Below are positions 45,344-54,083 of a stretch of DNA of 64,000 nt, piece by piece. Source of the DNA: Flavobacterium fluvii (GTDB lineage: Bacteria > Bacteroidota > Bacteroidia > Flavobacteriales > Flavobacteriaceae); the NCBI RefSeq assembly GCF_900129545.1, contig NZ_FQWB01000003.1, forward strand, positions 1 through 64,000, read 5' to 3'. Each line of letters opens with the position of its first letter. Position 1 is the first letter of the stretch. The notes below the pieces were generated by a model. That model was not told the origin of the DNA. It saw only the letters and a program-made list of their open reading frames with translations, and did no database searches. A program made the translations under genes and the position numbers.

Positions 45344-45898
45344 CAAAGGAATAATTTTTTACAGTTTATCGGTCTATTTATTAGATAAATGACAACTTAT
45401 AGTTTTTTTTTAAATGTATTTCTTACAAAGAAAAAGAATTAAAGATAAGGTTTTATTTTAAAAAAAAGATAAAAGCATCTTCTTTTGACTAAAGTTTTTT
45501 GTTGCATTTTTTACTTTGCCGCAATTAGGAGTGTTTGAGCTAGATTTAATACTTGTTTAATAATAAGGCATTGATTATTAGTTGTTTTAAGTTTAAAAAG
45601 TTTCTTTTTTATAGAAGGAAATAAAATTTCATTGTTTTAAACAGGGATAAAAGAAAGTAATGCGTGTTTCTAATTGAATTCATATTCTTTAAATTGAAAT
45701 GGAATTTCTCAAGATTTTAACGTAATATTATACTTGGTAAATTAATTAATGATGTATTTGGACGATAATAATTGCGGTTAAGTGGTGTTTTTTAATGAAA
45801 AATGATTAAGTTTAGGGTTGGTTTCAAATATTTAGAACATTTAACGGCTCGATTGAAATTTTAAAAAATCGAGGAATAACTATAAAATACATTAGATC

Positions 45899-47668
45899 AT
45901 GAAATCTAAAATACTATCAAAAATTTTCTTGATTGTTGTTGGATTTTTATTTCAATTTCAGGCAAATTCCCAGGATATGTTCGTGAAATCGAATTCCTAT
46001 GTTTATGTAAACAACCAGTATGTTTACGTGAAAAATGACATAGAGTTGAACGCATCGACCAGTAATTTCTATTTAAGAAACGGAGGGCAATTATTGCAAG
46101 GCACTACAGGCGCGGGAGCCAACAAGGGAATTGGGAGTCTGTCGGTATTTCAAGAAGGGACTGTCAATAATTATCAATACAATTATTGGTGTTCTCCCGT
46201 GGGAAATGTTGATGCGGCTACAACAGTCAACAATACTTTTGGAATCAAGCTATTGGGAAGAGCCGCCACCGCCACCGCCACAACACCGGCCACTATTTTA
46301 GGATCCACTTCTTATGATGGCACTGCTTCTCCTTTGGCAATTGCTCCTTATTGGGTTTACAAGTTTATCAACAAAAGTGGTTATTCCGATTGGATTCAAG
46401 TGGGCTCGACTACCACTGTGGCACCCGGTGAGGGTTTTACAATGAAAGGGTCTTCGGGAACTGATGCAACAACTGTCGACGGAGTTCAAAATAATCCCGA
46501 TGGAAAACATCAACGTTACGATTTTAGAGGAAAACCTAATGATGGAACCATCAATATTCCTGTTTTGTTAGGTGAATGGACCTTGACGGGAAATCCGTAT
46601 CCTTCGGCAATTAATCTGCAAGCATTTTTACTTGGAGAAGTCAATTGCACGGGAACGGCCTATTTTTGGGAACAGGACAAAATGGTAAACTCGCATTACG
46701 TTGCTGATTATAAAGGAGGATATGGGACTTATACTGCCGCAAATGCCTATGTTCCTGCCGTGTTTTTTACCTATGATGGGTTGGGAAATGAAGTTTCCAA
46801 CATAGGTAGTTCTGGAAAATCTTATGAAAGAAGGTATTCTCCTATTGGCCAGGCTTTTTTGGTAGAAGGGTTGGCGAACGGAAATGTTCAAATGAAAAAT
46901 AGTTACAGGGTTTTTGTCAAAGAAGGTGCAGGAAATGAATCCGAATTCGAAAGAATAAAAAACGATAAAAACAAAAAAAGTGCTGCCGATCCCAGTCCAC
47001 AAATCCGTTTTAACACGGTCTTGGATAATGGACCAATTAGCCAGATGGTACTGATTTTTGATCCTGCATCAACAGACGGTGTTGATCGTGCGTTGGATGG
47101 GGCATCACCAAACGACGGTCCTGCAAACAATTACTTCGTGCTCAATAATAGTGAATATGTGATAAATGTTCTTCCGTTTAATATTGACAAGAAAATTCCA
47201 ATAGGGTTTAGAAATTATGCACAAGCCAATTACAAAATCACGGTAAACCAAATGTTGAATATTCCTGAAGTCAGCAACGTGTACTTGCATGATAAAACGA
47301 CCAATATATATTATGACATCAAAAACAGTTTCTATGATTTGACTTTGCCGGCCGGAACCTATAACACTCGATATGAAATAACTTTTAAAAACGGCACTTT
47401 GGGAACTGAGGATATGGAAAGTCAAAGATTTTTGGTACAACAAGACAATGTAAATAAAAACTTGACTATCAATAATCCTAAGCAATCAGAATTGGTTAGC
47501 TGTAATTTATACGATGTGGTGGGAAGATTAATTTTTAGTAAAGACAAATTGGGCACTAATTCTTCTTATTCATTTTCAACGGCTAATCTAAGCAATGGAG
47601 TTTATATTGTAAAATTAACTGCAAATGACAAATCAGAAATGGGGACAAAAATTATTATAAAAAACTAA
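45899..47668 (+). CDS. Type IX-secreted surface protein with type A sorting domain
   Basis: A 589-residue secreted protein with signal peptide (1-25, ending QANSQ) and a typical type A C-terminal sorting domain in the last 75 residues (VSCNLYDVVGRLIFSKD, then LSNGVYIVKLTANDKS and GTKIIIKN). Cargo of this kind is exported by the type IX system and processed by PorU, which is encoded in this window. The N-terminal part has beta-rich repeats (YVYVNNQYVYVKNDIELN) and a GEGFTMKGSSGTD loop. The middle region (NIPVLLGEWTLTGNPYPSAI) occurs in many Bacteroidota surface proteins of unknown role. No catalytic motif was seen. Confidence 0.88.
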   Translation: MKSKILSKIFLIVVGFLFQFQANSQDMFVKSNSYVYVNNQYVYVKNDIELNASTSNFYLRNGGQLLQGTTGAGANKGIGSLSVFQEGTVNNYQYNYWCSPVGNVDAATTVNNTFGIKLLGRAATATATTPATILGSTSYDGTASPLAIAPYWVYKFINKSGYSDWIQVGSTTTVAPGEGFTMKGSSGTDATTVDGVQNNPDGKHQRYDFRGKPNDGTINIPVLLGEWTLTGNPYPSAINLQAFLLGEVNCTGTAYFWEQDKMVNSHYVADYKGGYGTYTAANAYVPAVFFTYDGLGNEVSNIGSSGKSYERRYSPIGQAFLVEGLANGNVQMKNSYRVFVKEGAGNESEFERIKNDKNKKSAADPSPQIRFNTVLDNGPISQMVLIFDPASTDGVDRALDGASPNDGPANNYFVLNNSEYVINVLPFNIDKKIPIGFRNYAQANYKITVNQMLNIPEVSNVYLHDKTTNIYYDIKNSFYDLTLPAGTYNTRYEITFKNGTLGTEDMESQRFLVQQDNVNKNLTINNPKQSELVSCNLYDVVGRLIFSKDKLGTNSSYSFSTANLSNGVYIVKLTANDKSEMGTKIIIKN

Positions 47669-47680
47669 AACCCATAAATT

Positions 47681-47733
47681 AATATGAAACAAAAAATGCA
47701 ATCTGGAATGGATTGCATTTTTTGTTTCATATT
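47681..47733 (+). terminator. 23-bp perfect inverted repeat, terminator
   Basis: AATATGAAACAAAAAATGCA continues to a 23-base arm that pairs without mismatch to its partner around the 7-nt loop TGGAATG. A T6 tract lies within the 3' arm. It starts 12 nt after the type IX cargo gene. Confidence 0.9.
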
Positions 47734-47737
47734 GATT

Positions 47738-47745
47738 TACCTTTG
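47738..47745 (+). promoter_or_regulatory. Possible -7 box before the PLP enzyme gene
   Basis: TACCTTTG is an exact TAnnTTTG match 15 nt before the TTG start at 47761. A TTG at 47713, inside the terminator arm, would be the matching upstream element at 22 nt. The leader would be about 10 nt. Confidence 0.35.
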
Positions 47746-47760
47746 TAAAAACATCTTGGT

Positions 47761-48657
47761 TTGAATCAACAAGTATCCATAAAATTTCCCAATTCAATTG
47801 AAGTGCAAATCAAGCGCGAAGATTTGCTTCATCCTTTTATTTCAGGAAATAAATTTCGAAAACTAAAATACAATATTCTTCAGGCAAAAGCCGAAAACAA
47901 GGAAACACTCCTTACATTTGGCGGTGCATTCTCGAACCATATTGCCGCCGCCGCTTATGCCGGAAAAGAATATGGGTTCAAAACCATCGGGATTATTAGA
48001 GGAGATGAATTGAGGGATAAAATAACTGAAAATCCAACCTTGCAGTTTGCCCAAGAGTGCGGAATGCAATTCAAATTTGTCACTCGTGAAGACTATCGCC
48101 ACAAAACCGATGCCGATTTTATAGCCAATTTAAAACAGGAATTTGGCGATTTTTATCTCGTTCCCGAAGGAGGAACCAACGAATTTGCCATCAAAGGTTG
48201 CGAAGAAATCTTGACCCAAGAGGATGCCCAATTTGATTTTGTGTGTTGTGCCGTTGGAACGGGAGGAACAATTTCGGGGTTAATAAACAGTGTTTTGCCA
48301 CACCAAAAAGTTTTGGGTTTTCCAGCCTTGAAAGGGGACTTTTTAAAAGAAGATATTCGTAAATTTGCCCGAAACTCAAACTGGGAATTGATTACGGATT
48401 ATCATTTTGGAGGTTACGGCAAAGTGAATCCAGAATTAATAGCTTTTATCAACCAGTTTTTTGAAGAGACCGAAATTCCTTTGGATCCCATTTATACGGG
48501 AAAGATGGTTTTTGGCGTTATGGATTTAATTCAAAAGAATTATTTTCGGGAGAATTCCAAAATTTTACTCATTCACACCGGTGGACTTCAGGGAATAGCA
48601 GGAATGAATGTCAAATTGAAAAACAAGCATTTACCAATAATAGCCATAGATGTATAA
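47761..48657 (+). CDS. PLP-dependent ACC deaminase/D-cysteine desulfhydrase-like enzyme
   Basis: A 298-residue fold-type II pyridoxal-phosphate enzyme. The PLP lysine is K31 in HPFISGNKFRKLKYN, and the substrate and phosphate loops read TFGGAFSNHIAAAAYAG (about 57-73) and GTGGTISGLIN (about 167-177). In most bacteria this family acts on D-cysteine rather than on 1-aminocyclopropane-1-carboxylate; which applies here is undecided. The start is TTG: an in-frame TAA lies five codons upstream and no ATG exists near the conserved N-terminus. It overlaps the next gene by 8 nt. Confidence 0.85.
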   Translation: MNQQVSIKFPNSIEVQIKREDLLHPFISGNKFRKLKYNILQAKAENKETLLTFGGAFSNHIAAAAYAGKEYGFKTIGIIRGDELRDKITENPTLQFAQECGMQFKFVTREDYRHKTDADFIANLKQEFGDFYLVPEGGTNEFAIKGCEEILTQEDAQFDFVCCAVGTGGTISGLINSVLPHQKVLGFPALKGDFLKEDIRKFARNSNWELITDYHFGGYGKVNPELIAFINQFFEETEIPLDPIYTGKMVFGVMDLIQKNYFRENSKILLIHTGGLQGIAGMNVKLKNKHLPIIAIDV

Positions 48658-49507
48658 AAAAATAGTACTTGTAGTCGCAATTTTAACCTTGGTGGGTTGT
48701 TCCTCTTCTAAATCTCCTATTGTAACCACAAAGGCAGGAAATTCCAATTATAAAAAAGGAAATGTCCATACGTCGAAAAACACGACTAGTACAGGAAAAA
48801 AAACAGATAAAGAAGTAATACAATCGACTTCAAGAACCGTCGTAACTTCGGATGGGATAAATGGCTATGTGATCCATTACAAAGACATTGCGATGAACAA
48901 CATGAAAAAATACGGTATTCCGGCGAGTATCATTTTGGCTCAAGGAATCCTGGAATCGGGTGCTGGCCAAAGTACCTTGGCGCTAACGGCAAACAATCAT
49001 TTTGGAATAAAATGTTACAAAGATTGGGCGGGAGAAACCATAAATCAGGACGACGATGCCCTCCAAGAATGTTTCCGAAAATATAAAAATCCCCAAGAAT
49101 CATATCAGGATCATGCCGACATTATTTCAAAAAGAACCCGATATGCCTCGTTGTTTAGTCTTCCAAAAGGCGATTATAAAGCTTGGGCAAGAGGATTAAA
49201 AAAAGCCGGTTATGCCACGGATCCTAATTATCCCGAAAAATTAATCAATTATATTGAGCGGTATCATTTGGATCAATTCGACAACCTGGTTTTGGGAAAG
49301 GATTATGTTTTGGATAAAAGCCAAAATGCAAATGCTGCTACCAAAGTAGTTCTTAATGATAAAACAAATCAATATGAAGTCCAAAAAGGAGACACTTTAT
49401 ATTCGATTTCCAAAAAATATAATATTCCCGTTGAAGAGTTAAAAAAGCAAAACAATCTTTTTGACAATGCTATTTCAGTGGGGCAAACCATACTAATAAA
49501 AAAATAA
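48650..49507 (+). CDS. Glucosaminidase (GH73-like) lipoprotein with LysM
   Basis: A 285-residue lipoprotein (lipobox LVGC, Cys 17) that probably cuts peptidoglycan. After a low-complexity Thr/Ser/Lys linker comes the mannosyl-glycoprotein endo-beta-N-acetylglucosaminidase-like domain (about 65-205). Its catalytic Glu is likely in [17 protein letters not shown], and [14 protein letters not shown] and [16 protein letters not shown] are also typical. The last 45 residues are a LysM domain ([20 protein letters not shown]) for peptidoglycan binding. It overlaps the PLP enzyme gene by 8 nt and is followed 5 nt later by hemL, so the three genes are one operon. Confidence 0.93.
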   Translation: MYKKIVLVVAILTLVGCSSSKSPIVTTKAGNSNYKKGNVHTSKNTTSTGKKTDKEVIQSTSRTVVTSDGINGYVIHYKDIAMNNMKKYGIPASIILAQGILESGAGQSTLALTANNHFGIKCYKDWAGETINQDDDALQECFRKYKNPQESYQDHADIISKRTRYASLFSLPKGDYKAWARGLKKAGYATDPNYPEKLINYIERYHLDQFDNLVLGKDYVLDKSQNANAATKVVLNDKTNQYEVQKGDTLYSISKKYNIPVEELKKQNNLFDNAISVGQTILIKK

Positions 49508-49512
49508 AACAC

Positions 49513-50799
49513 ATGTTGTATCAAAGAAGCAGTCAGCTTTTTGCTGAAGCCGAAAAAGTAATTCCGGGTGGTGTAAATTCGCCTGTTCGTGCTTTCAAGG
49601 CAGTGGGAGGAACGCCAATTTTCGTCAAAAGTGCCAAAGGAGCTTATCTATTCGACGAAGATGGAAACAAATTAATAGACTACATCAATTCTTGGGGACC
49701 AATGATTTTGGGCCACGCTTTTCAACCCGTTGTGGATGCCGTGACAGAGAAAGCCAAATCGGGAACTTCTTTCGGAATGCCAACCGAATTGGAAACCCAA
49801 ATCGCGGCTTTGGCCGTTTCCATGGTGCCCAATATCGACAAAATCAGGTTCGTCAATTCAGGAACCGAAGCTTGCATGAGCGCGATTCGTTTGGCTCGCG
49901 GATTTACCAAAAGAGACAAAATAATCAAGTTTGCCGGTTGTTATCACGGGCATTCCGATTCGTTTTTGATACAGGCCGGAAGCGGGGCCATTACTTTTGG
50001 TTCTCCAAACAGTCCTGGCGTGACGGCTGGAACGGCAAAAGATACTTTGCTCGCAAAATACAATGATTTAGACAATGTTTCGGCTTTAATCGCAGCCAAT
50101 AAAAACGAAATAGCAGCCATAATCGTCGAGCCAGTTGCAGGAAACATGGGTTGTATTCCGCCCAACAAAGGTTTTCTGGAAGGCTTGCGCCAATTGTGTA
50201 CAGACAACGGAATTCTCCTGATTTTTGATGAGGTAATGACTGGATTCAGGCTTGCCAGAGGTGGAGTTCAAGAATTGTTCAACATCAATGCCGATATTGT
50301 TTGCTTCGGAAAAGTGATTGGTGGCGGATTGCCTGTGGGAGCTTTTGCGGCCAAAAACGAAATCATGAATTATTTGGCGCCACTAGGTCCTGTGTATCAA
50401 GCTGGAACTTTGTCGGGAAATCCTTTGGCGATGGCCGCGGGATTGGCGATGTTGCAAGCATTGGATAACGACCGAGAAATTTTCACAAGATTGGAAGAAA
50501 AGACGGCTTATTTGGCTGCGGGAATTGACAAAGTTTTAAAAGCAAACCAAGTAGATTTCACCATCAATAGAGTGGGGTCCATGATTTCGGTGCATTTTGA
50601 TACGGCTCCAGTATATGATTTTCAAACTGCTGCTAAAGGAGACAACGAAACCTTCAAGAAATTCTTCCACGGATTGTTGCAAGAAGGTATTTATATTGCG
50701 CCATCGGCCTATGAAACTTGGTTTATCACCGATGCGCTTACTTATGAAGACCTGGATTTTACCATTCGAGCCATCGATAAAGTTTCGAAGACTTTTTAG
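49513..50799 (+). CDS. hemL: Glutamate-1-semialdehyde 2,1-aminomutase
   Basis: A 428-residue PLP enzyme that makes 5-aminolevulinate, the entry point of haem synthesis, from glutamate-1-semialdehyde. The N-terminal [20 protein letters not shown] is diagnostic, as are [12 protein letters not shown] and [17 protein letters not shown]. The PLP lysine is K267 in [15 protein letters not shown]. Length is standard. It is the last gene of the operon with the PLP enzyme and the glucosaminidase and ends at a strong terminator. Haem supply fits the cytochromes of the nos region, but this link is only positional. Confidence 0.97.
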   Translation: MLYQRSSQLFAEAEKVIPGGVNSPVRAFKAVGGTPIFVKSAKGAYLFDEDGNKLIDYINSWGPMILGHAFQPVVDAVTEKAKSGTSFGMPTELETQIAALAVSMVPNIDKIRFVNSGTEACMSAIRLARGFTKRDKIIKFAGCYHGHSDSFLIQAGSGAITFGSPNSPGVTAGTAKDTLLAKYNDLDNVSALIAANKNEIAAIIVEPVAGNMGCIPPNKGFLEGLRQLCTDNGILLIFDEVMTGFRLARGGVQELFNINADIVCFGKVIGGGLPVGAFAAKNEIMNYLAPLGPVYQAGTLSGNPLAMAAGLAMLQALDNDREIFTRLEEKTAYLAAGIDKVLKANQVDFTINRVGSMISVHFDTAPVYDFQTAAKGDNETFKKFFHGLLQEGIYIAPSAYETWFITDALTYEDLDFTIRAIDKVSKTF

Positions 50800-50817
50800 T
50801 TATTATTGGAAATAAAA

Positions 50818-50844
50818 AAACTTCCGGTAACCAGCCGGAAGTTT
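50818..50844. terminator. Bidirectional terminator, hemL / Spy-like
   Basis: A 10-bp GC-rich stem AAACTTCCGG / CCGGAAGTTT around TAACCAG, preceded by A7 on the hemL side, lies between convergent genes. Confidence 0.85.
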
Positions 50845-50880
50845 CACAAATCAACCAATTTAACTAACTATTATTTTTTT

Positions 50881-51333
50881 TTAACCTCTTCTTTGTTGTT
50901 TTTCTGGATGTCTCCCCTGACGATTCCTTTTGCGATCACCATGGTGTTCTTCTTTTAAAGCAGTCCATTTTTCAAATTGCTTTTCATTAAGGATTTTTTG
51001 TATTCTTTTTTTAGTGGCAATTTGTTCGTCAAGCATTTTGCTTTTCATGGCAAAAAGTTCATCACTGGTAGGTTTTACTTCTTTATCTTTCATCGCTTTC
51101 ATTGCTGTTCTATGAGCCTCCATTTTGGTATTCTTGTCGGCGATAAAGGCTTTCATTTCTTTTTGTTGAGATTCATTCAAGTCTAATTCCAGGGTAAGTT
51201 TTTTTACTTGTAATTCAGTTCTTTGTTCTGGAGTAAATTGCTCCATCCCATTTCCTTGATGCTTATTATTTCTAGGTTGTGCTATTATGGTCATCCCGGC
51301 CATAAGGAAAGTCATTAGAATTAATTTTTTCAT
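50881..51333 (-). CDS. Spy/CpxP-like periplasmic helical protein
   Basis: A 150-residue secreted protein with signal peptide (1-18, ending IIAQ) and an all-helical mature region. It holds two LTxxQ-related segments (FTPEQRTELQVKKLTLELDL and LNEKQFEKWTALKEE), the mark of the Spy/CpxP family of envelope chaperones and stress or metal sensors. The C-terminus is basic and His/Arg-rich (HHGDRKRNRQGRHPE). It is divergent from the nos operon. The nos Fnr-type box does not have a matching -7 box in this direction, so it is probably not part of that regulon. Confidence 0.75.
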   Translation of the reverse strand: MKKLILMTFLMAGMTIIAQPRNNKHQGNGMEQFTPEQRTELQVKKLTLELDLNESQQKEMKAFIADKNTKMEAHRTAMKAMKDKEVKPTSDELFAMKSKMLDEQIATKKRIQKILNEKQFEKWTALKEEHHGDRKRNRQGRHPEKQQRRG

Positions 51334-51459
51334 GGGTTATGTTTTTTTAAGTTATGATAATAAGACACAGATAGATGAAAAAGGTTTAATCAGTAGCGAA
51401 ATATTAGATTTTAATTCTTGTAATCAATTGTTTAGTTGTTTGTGCATTTTCTTCTCAAG

Positions 51460-51504
51460 TATGATTACAATCATAATTTATCGGTTTAAGTATTCCCAAA
51501 TTTG
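51460..51504 (+). promoter_or_regulatory. Crp/Fnr-type class II promoter of the nos operon
   Basis: Palindrome TATGA-TTACAA-TCATA (51460-51475, centre 51467.5) also reads as TGAT-N4-ATCA, an Fnr-like box. The -7-like box CAAATTTG (51497-51504) has its TTTG 33.5 nt from the centre. A start near 51510 would put the box near -42, the class II activator position, and leave a leader of about 20 nt before the cytochrome gene. Confidence 0.78.
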
Positions 51505-51530
51505 TATAAGAAATTTAAAATCTAACTTTT

Positions 51531-52007
51531 ATGTACAAATTATCTTTATTTATTGTCGCATTAGCACTGTTTACTTCTTGCGGTAAGAAGGAAAATGCAA
51601 GCGAAGACTTTTCAACTGGCGGAGCCGCAACTACCGAACAAGCCGCAGACCCATCCACTTATGATCCTAATAGAGGTATTGGGAAATATTCTTCGGTAGA
51701 ATTGGGAGACAAACTCGATGAGGCCTTGGTTACCGAAGGCGAAAAAATTCAATCCGTTAAATGTTCCGCTTGCCACAAATTGACAGATGAAAAATTAGTT
51801 GGGCCAGGTTGGAAAGGTGTGACTTCAAGACATAAACCGGAATGGATCATGAACTTCATCACCAATCCTGACCCAATGATTGACAAAGACCCTAAGCTTC
51901 AAGCTCAATTGGAACTTTGTATGGTGCGTATGCCAAACCAATCACTTTCAGATACTGATGCAAGAAACATTCTGGAATTTATGCGCAAAAATGACGGTGT
52001 CAAATAA
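51531..52007 (+). CDS. Lipoprotein cytochrome c of the nos cluster
   Basis: A 158-residue lipoprotein (lipobox LFTSC, Cys 17) with one haem-c site, C78-SA-C81-H82, in SVKCSACHKLTDEK. The axial Met is probably in CMVRMPNQSLSD. It probably passes electrons from the quinol pool or another cytochrome to the copper centre of NosZ, since clade II nos clusters usually carry one or more such cytochromes. It is the first gene of the operon, 32 nt before nosZ, behind an Fnr-type promoter. Confidence 0.88.
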   Translation: MYKLSLFIVALALFTSCGKKENASEDFSTGGAATTEQAADPSTYDPNRGIGKYSSVELGDKLDEALVTEGEKIQSVKCSACHKLTDEKLVGPGWKGVTSRHKPEWIMNFITNPDPMIDKDPKLQAQLELCMVRMPNQSLSDTDARNILEFMRKNDGVK

Positions 52008-52039
52008 GCATTAAAAAACCATTTAATAACCAAAACAAG

Positions 52040-54019
52040 ATGAATAATAAATTTTTAAAAGCGACTTTAGCCCTTACAATGGTGGCCGCATTTTTTAGTT
52101 CCTGTAAACCCAAAAATTCTGGTGATGTCGTGAGTGGCGACGCTGCGCAAAAAGCGTATGTGGCACCCGGAAAATATGACGAATTTTACAATTTCGTTTC
52201 GGGAGGATTTAGTGGCCAAGTGAGCGTTTACGGTCTTCCAAGTGGAAGATTGTTGAGAGTGGTTCCCGTTTTTTCGGTAGATCCGCAAAGTGGTTATGGT
52301 TACAGCGAAGAAACCAAACCAATGTTGAACACTTCCCACGGTTTTGTGCCTTGGGACGATCAACACCATACCGAATTGTCTCAAACCAATGGTGAAGTGG
52401 ATGGACGTTGGCTTTTTGCCAATGCCAATAACACGCCTAGAATTGCTCGTCTCGACCTAAAAACGTTTAAAACTGCCGAGATTATTGAGTTGCCAAACAG
52501 TGCAGGAAATCACTCTTCTCCATTTATTACTGAAAACACGGAATATGTAGTTGCGGGAACCCGTTTTAGCGTTCCACCAGACAATGCCAATGGAGATGTA
52601 GCCATCAATACCTACAAGAAAAACTTCAAAGGATATTTAAGTTTTGTAAAAGTGGGCAAAGAAGGACAAATGGATCTTTCTTTCCAAATCGAAGCACCAG
52701 GAGTTAACTTCGACTTGAGTCACGCCGGTAAAGGCAAATCTCACGGTTGGTTCTTCTTCTCTTGCTACAATACTGAACAAGCCAACACTTTATTGGAAGT
52801 AAACGCTTCGCAAAAAGATAAAGATTTCATTATGGCGGTAAACTGGAAAAAAGCCGAAGAATACATCAAAGCGGGCAAAGGAAAAAAAGTAGCTGCAAAA
52901 TATGTCCACAATACTTGGGACGAGAAAACACATACTGCCAAATCTGAAATGAAATCGGAAGTATTGGTTTTGAGTGCCAAAGAATTGAAAGACATTTGTT
53001 ATATGATTCCTTGTCCAAAATCACCTCACGGTTGTGATGTGGATCCAACGGGAGAATACATCGTGGGTTCAGGAAAATTGGCTGCTTTGATTCCTGTATT
53101 TAGTTTCGACAAATTACAAAATGCCATCAAAAACAAACAATTTGACGGAGATTATGATGGAATTCCAGTTGTCAAATATGAAGCTGCTCTTCATGGAGAA
53201 GTTCAAAAACCAGGTTTAGGACCATTGCACACCGAATTTGACGGAAAAGGAAATGCGTATACCACTTTCTTCGTTTCTTCCGAAGTGGTGAAATGGGATA
53301 TCAAATCATTGAAAGTATTGGACAGGGTTCCAACCTATTATTCTGTTGGTCACTTGTGTATTCCTGGTGGAGACAGCAAAAAACCATTCGGAAAATACCT
53401 GATTGCCTACAACAAAATCACTAAAGACAGATACTTGCCAACGGGGCCAGAATTGGCTCAAAGTGCACAGATATTTGACATTAGCGGCGACAAAATGCAG
53501 TTGATTCTGGATTTTCCAACCATTGGAGAACCTCATTATGCACAAGCAGCTCCAGCCGATTTGATTAGAAACAACGGTCAGTTGAAATTCTTCAAAATCG
53601 AAGACAATAATCATCCGTTTGCAACCAAAGGAGAAAAAGAAGCAAAAGTGGTAAGAAATGGAAAAAGAATCGATGTCTACATGACTTCTATTCGTTCACA
53701 CTTTGCTTCCGATAATATTGAAGGAATAAAATTAGGTGACGAGGTTTATTTCCACATAACCAACTTGGAACAAGACTGGGATGTTCCTCACGGATTTGCC
53801 ATAAAAGGAGCCGATAATGCCGAGTTGTTGATAATGCCGGGCGAAACTTGCACCTTGAAATGGATTCCTAAAAAAGTGGGTATCTTCCCGTTCTATTGTA
53901 CTGATTTTTGTAGTGCTTTGCACCAAGAAATGCAAGGATACGTGAGAGTGTCTCCTGCAGGAAGCAATGTGCCCTTGACTTTTAGTTTGGGAACAAACCT
54001 TCCGGCTGCTACTAAATAA
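52040..54019 (+). CDS. nosZ: Nitrous oxide reductase, clade II (Sec type)
   Basis: A 659-residue periplasmic copper enzyme that reduces N2O to N2. The signal peptide (MNNKFLKATLALTMVAAFFS) has no twin-arginine motif and ends in a lipobox-like SSC, which marks the Sec-exported clade II type. The N-terminal propeller carries the CuZ histidine regions (DDQHHTEL, LSHAGKGKSHGW, CPKSPHGCDVDPTGE, GPLHTEFDG). The C-terminal cupredoxin domain binds CuA through H584 (DVPHGF), C620, C624, H628 and M631 (FYCTDFCSALHQEMQG). All key residues seem intact. It is followed by an intrinsic terminator before the NosL fusion gene. Confidence 0.97.
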   Translation: MNNKFLKATLALTMVAAFFSSCKPKNSGDVVSGDAAQKAYVAPGKYDEFYNFVSGGFSGQVSVYGLPSGRLLRVVPVFSVDPQSGYGYSEETKPMLNTSHGFVPWDDQHHTELSQTNGEVDGRWLFANANNTPRIARLDLKTFKTAEIIELPNSAGNHSSPFITENTEYVVAGTRFSVPPDNANGDVAINTYKKNFKGYLSFVKVGKEGQMDLSFQIEAPGVNFDLSHAGKGKSHGWFFFSCYNTEQANTLLEVNASQKDKDFIMAVNWKKAEEYIKAGKGKKVAAKYVHNTWDEKTHTAKSEMKSEVLVLSAKELKDICYMIPCPKSPHGCDVDPTGEYIVGSGKLAALIPVFSFDKLQNAIKNKQFDGDYDGIPVVKYEAALHGEVQKPGLGPLHTEFDGKGNAYTTFFVSSEVVKWDIKSLKVLDRVPTYYSVGHLCIPGGDSKKPFGKYLIAYNKITKDRYLPTGPELAQSAQIFDISGDKMQLILDFPTIGEPHYAQAAPADLIRNNGQLKFFKIEDNNHPFATKGEKEAKVVRNGKRIDVYMTSIRSHFASDNIEGIKLGDEVYFHITNLEQDWDVPHGFAIKGADNAELLIMPGETCTLKWIPKKVGIFPFYCTDFCSALHQEMQGYVRVSPAGSNVPLTFSLGTNLPAATK

Positions 54020-54033
54020 TTAATTTCTTTACT

Positions 54034-54068
54034 AAAAAGGGAACAAAGTCTCTTTGTTCCCTTTTTTT
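54034..54068 (+). terminator. Terminator between nosZ and the nosL fusion
   Basis: A perfect 15-bp stem AAAAAGGGAACAAAG / CTTTGTTCCCTTTTT with a 3-nt loop and further T residues, inside the operon and 15 nt after the nosZ stop. It should reduce transcription of the accessory genes relative to nosZ. Confidence 0.85.
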
Positions 54069-54083
54069 ATACCAACAATTAGT

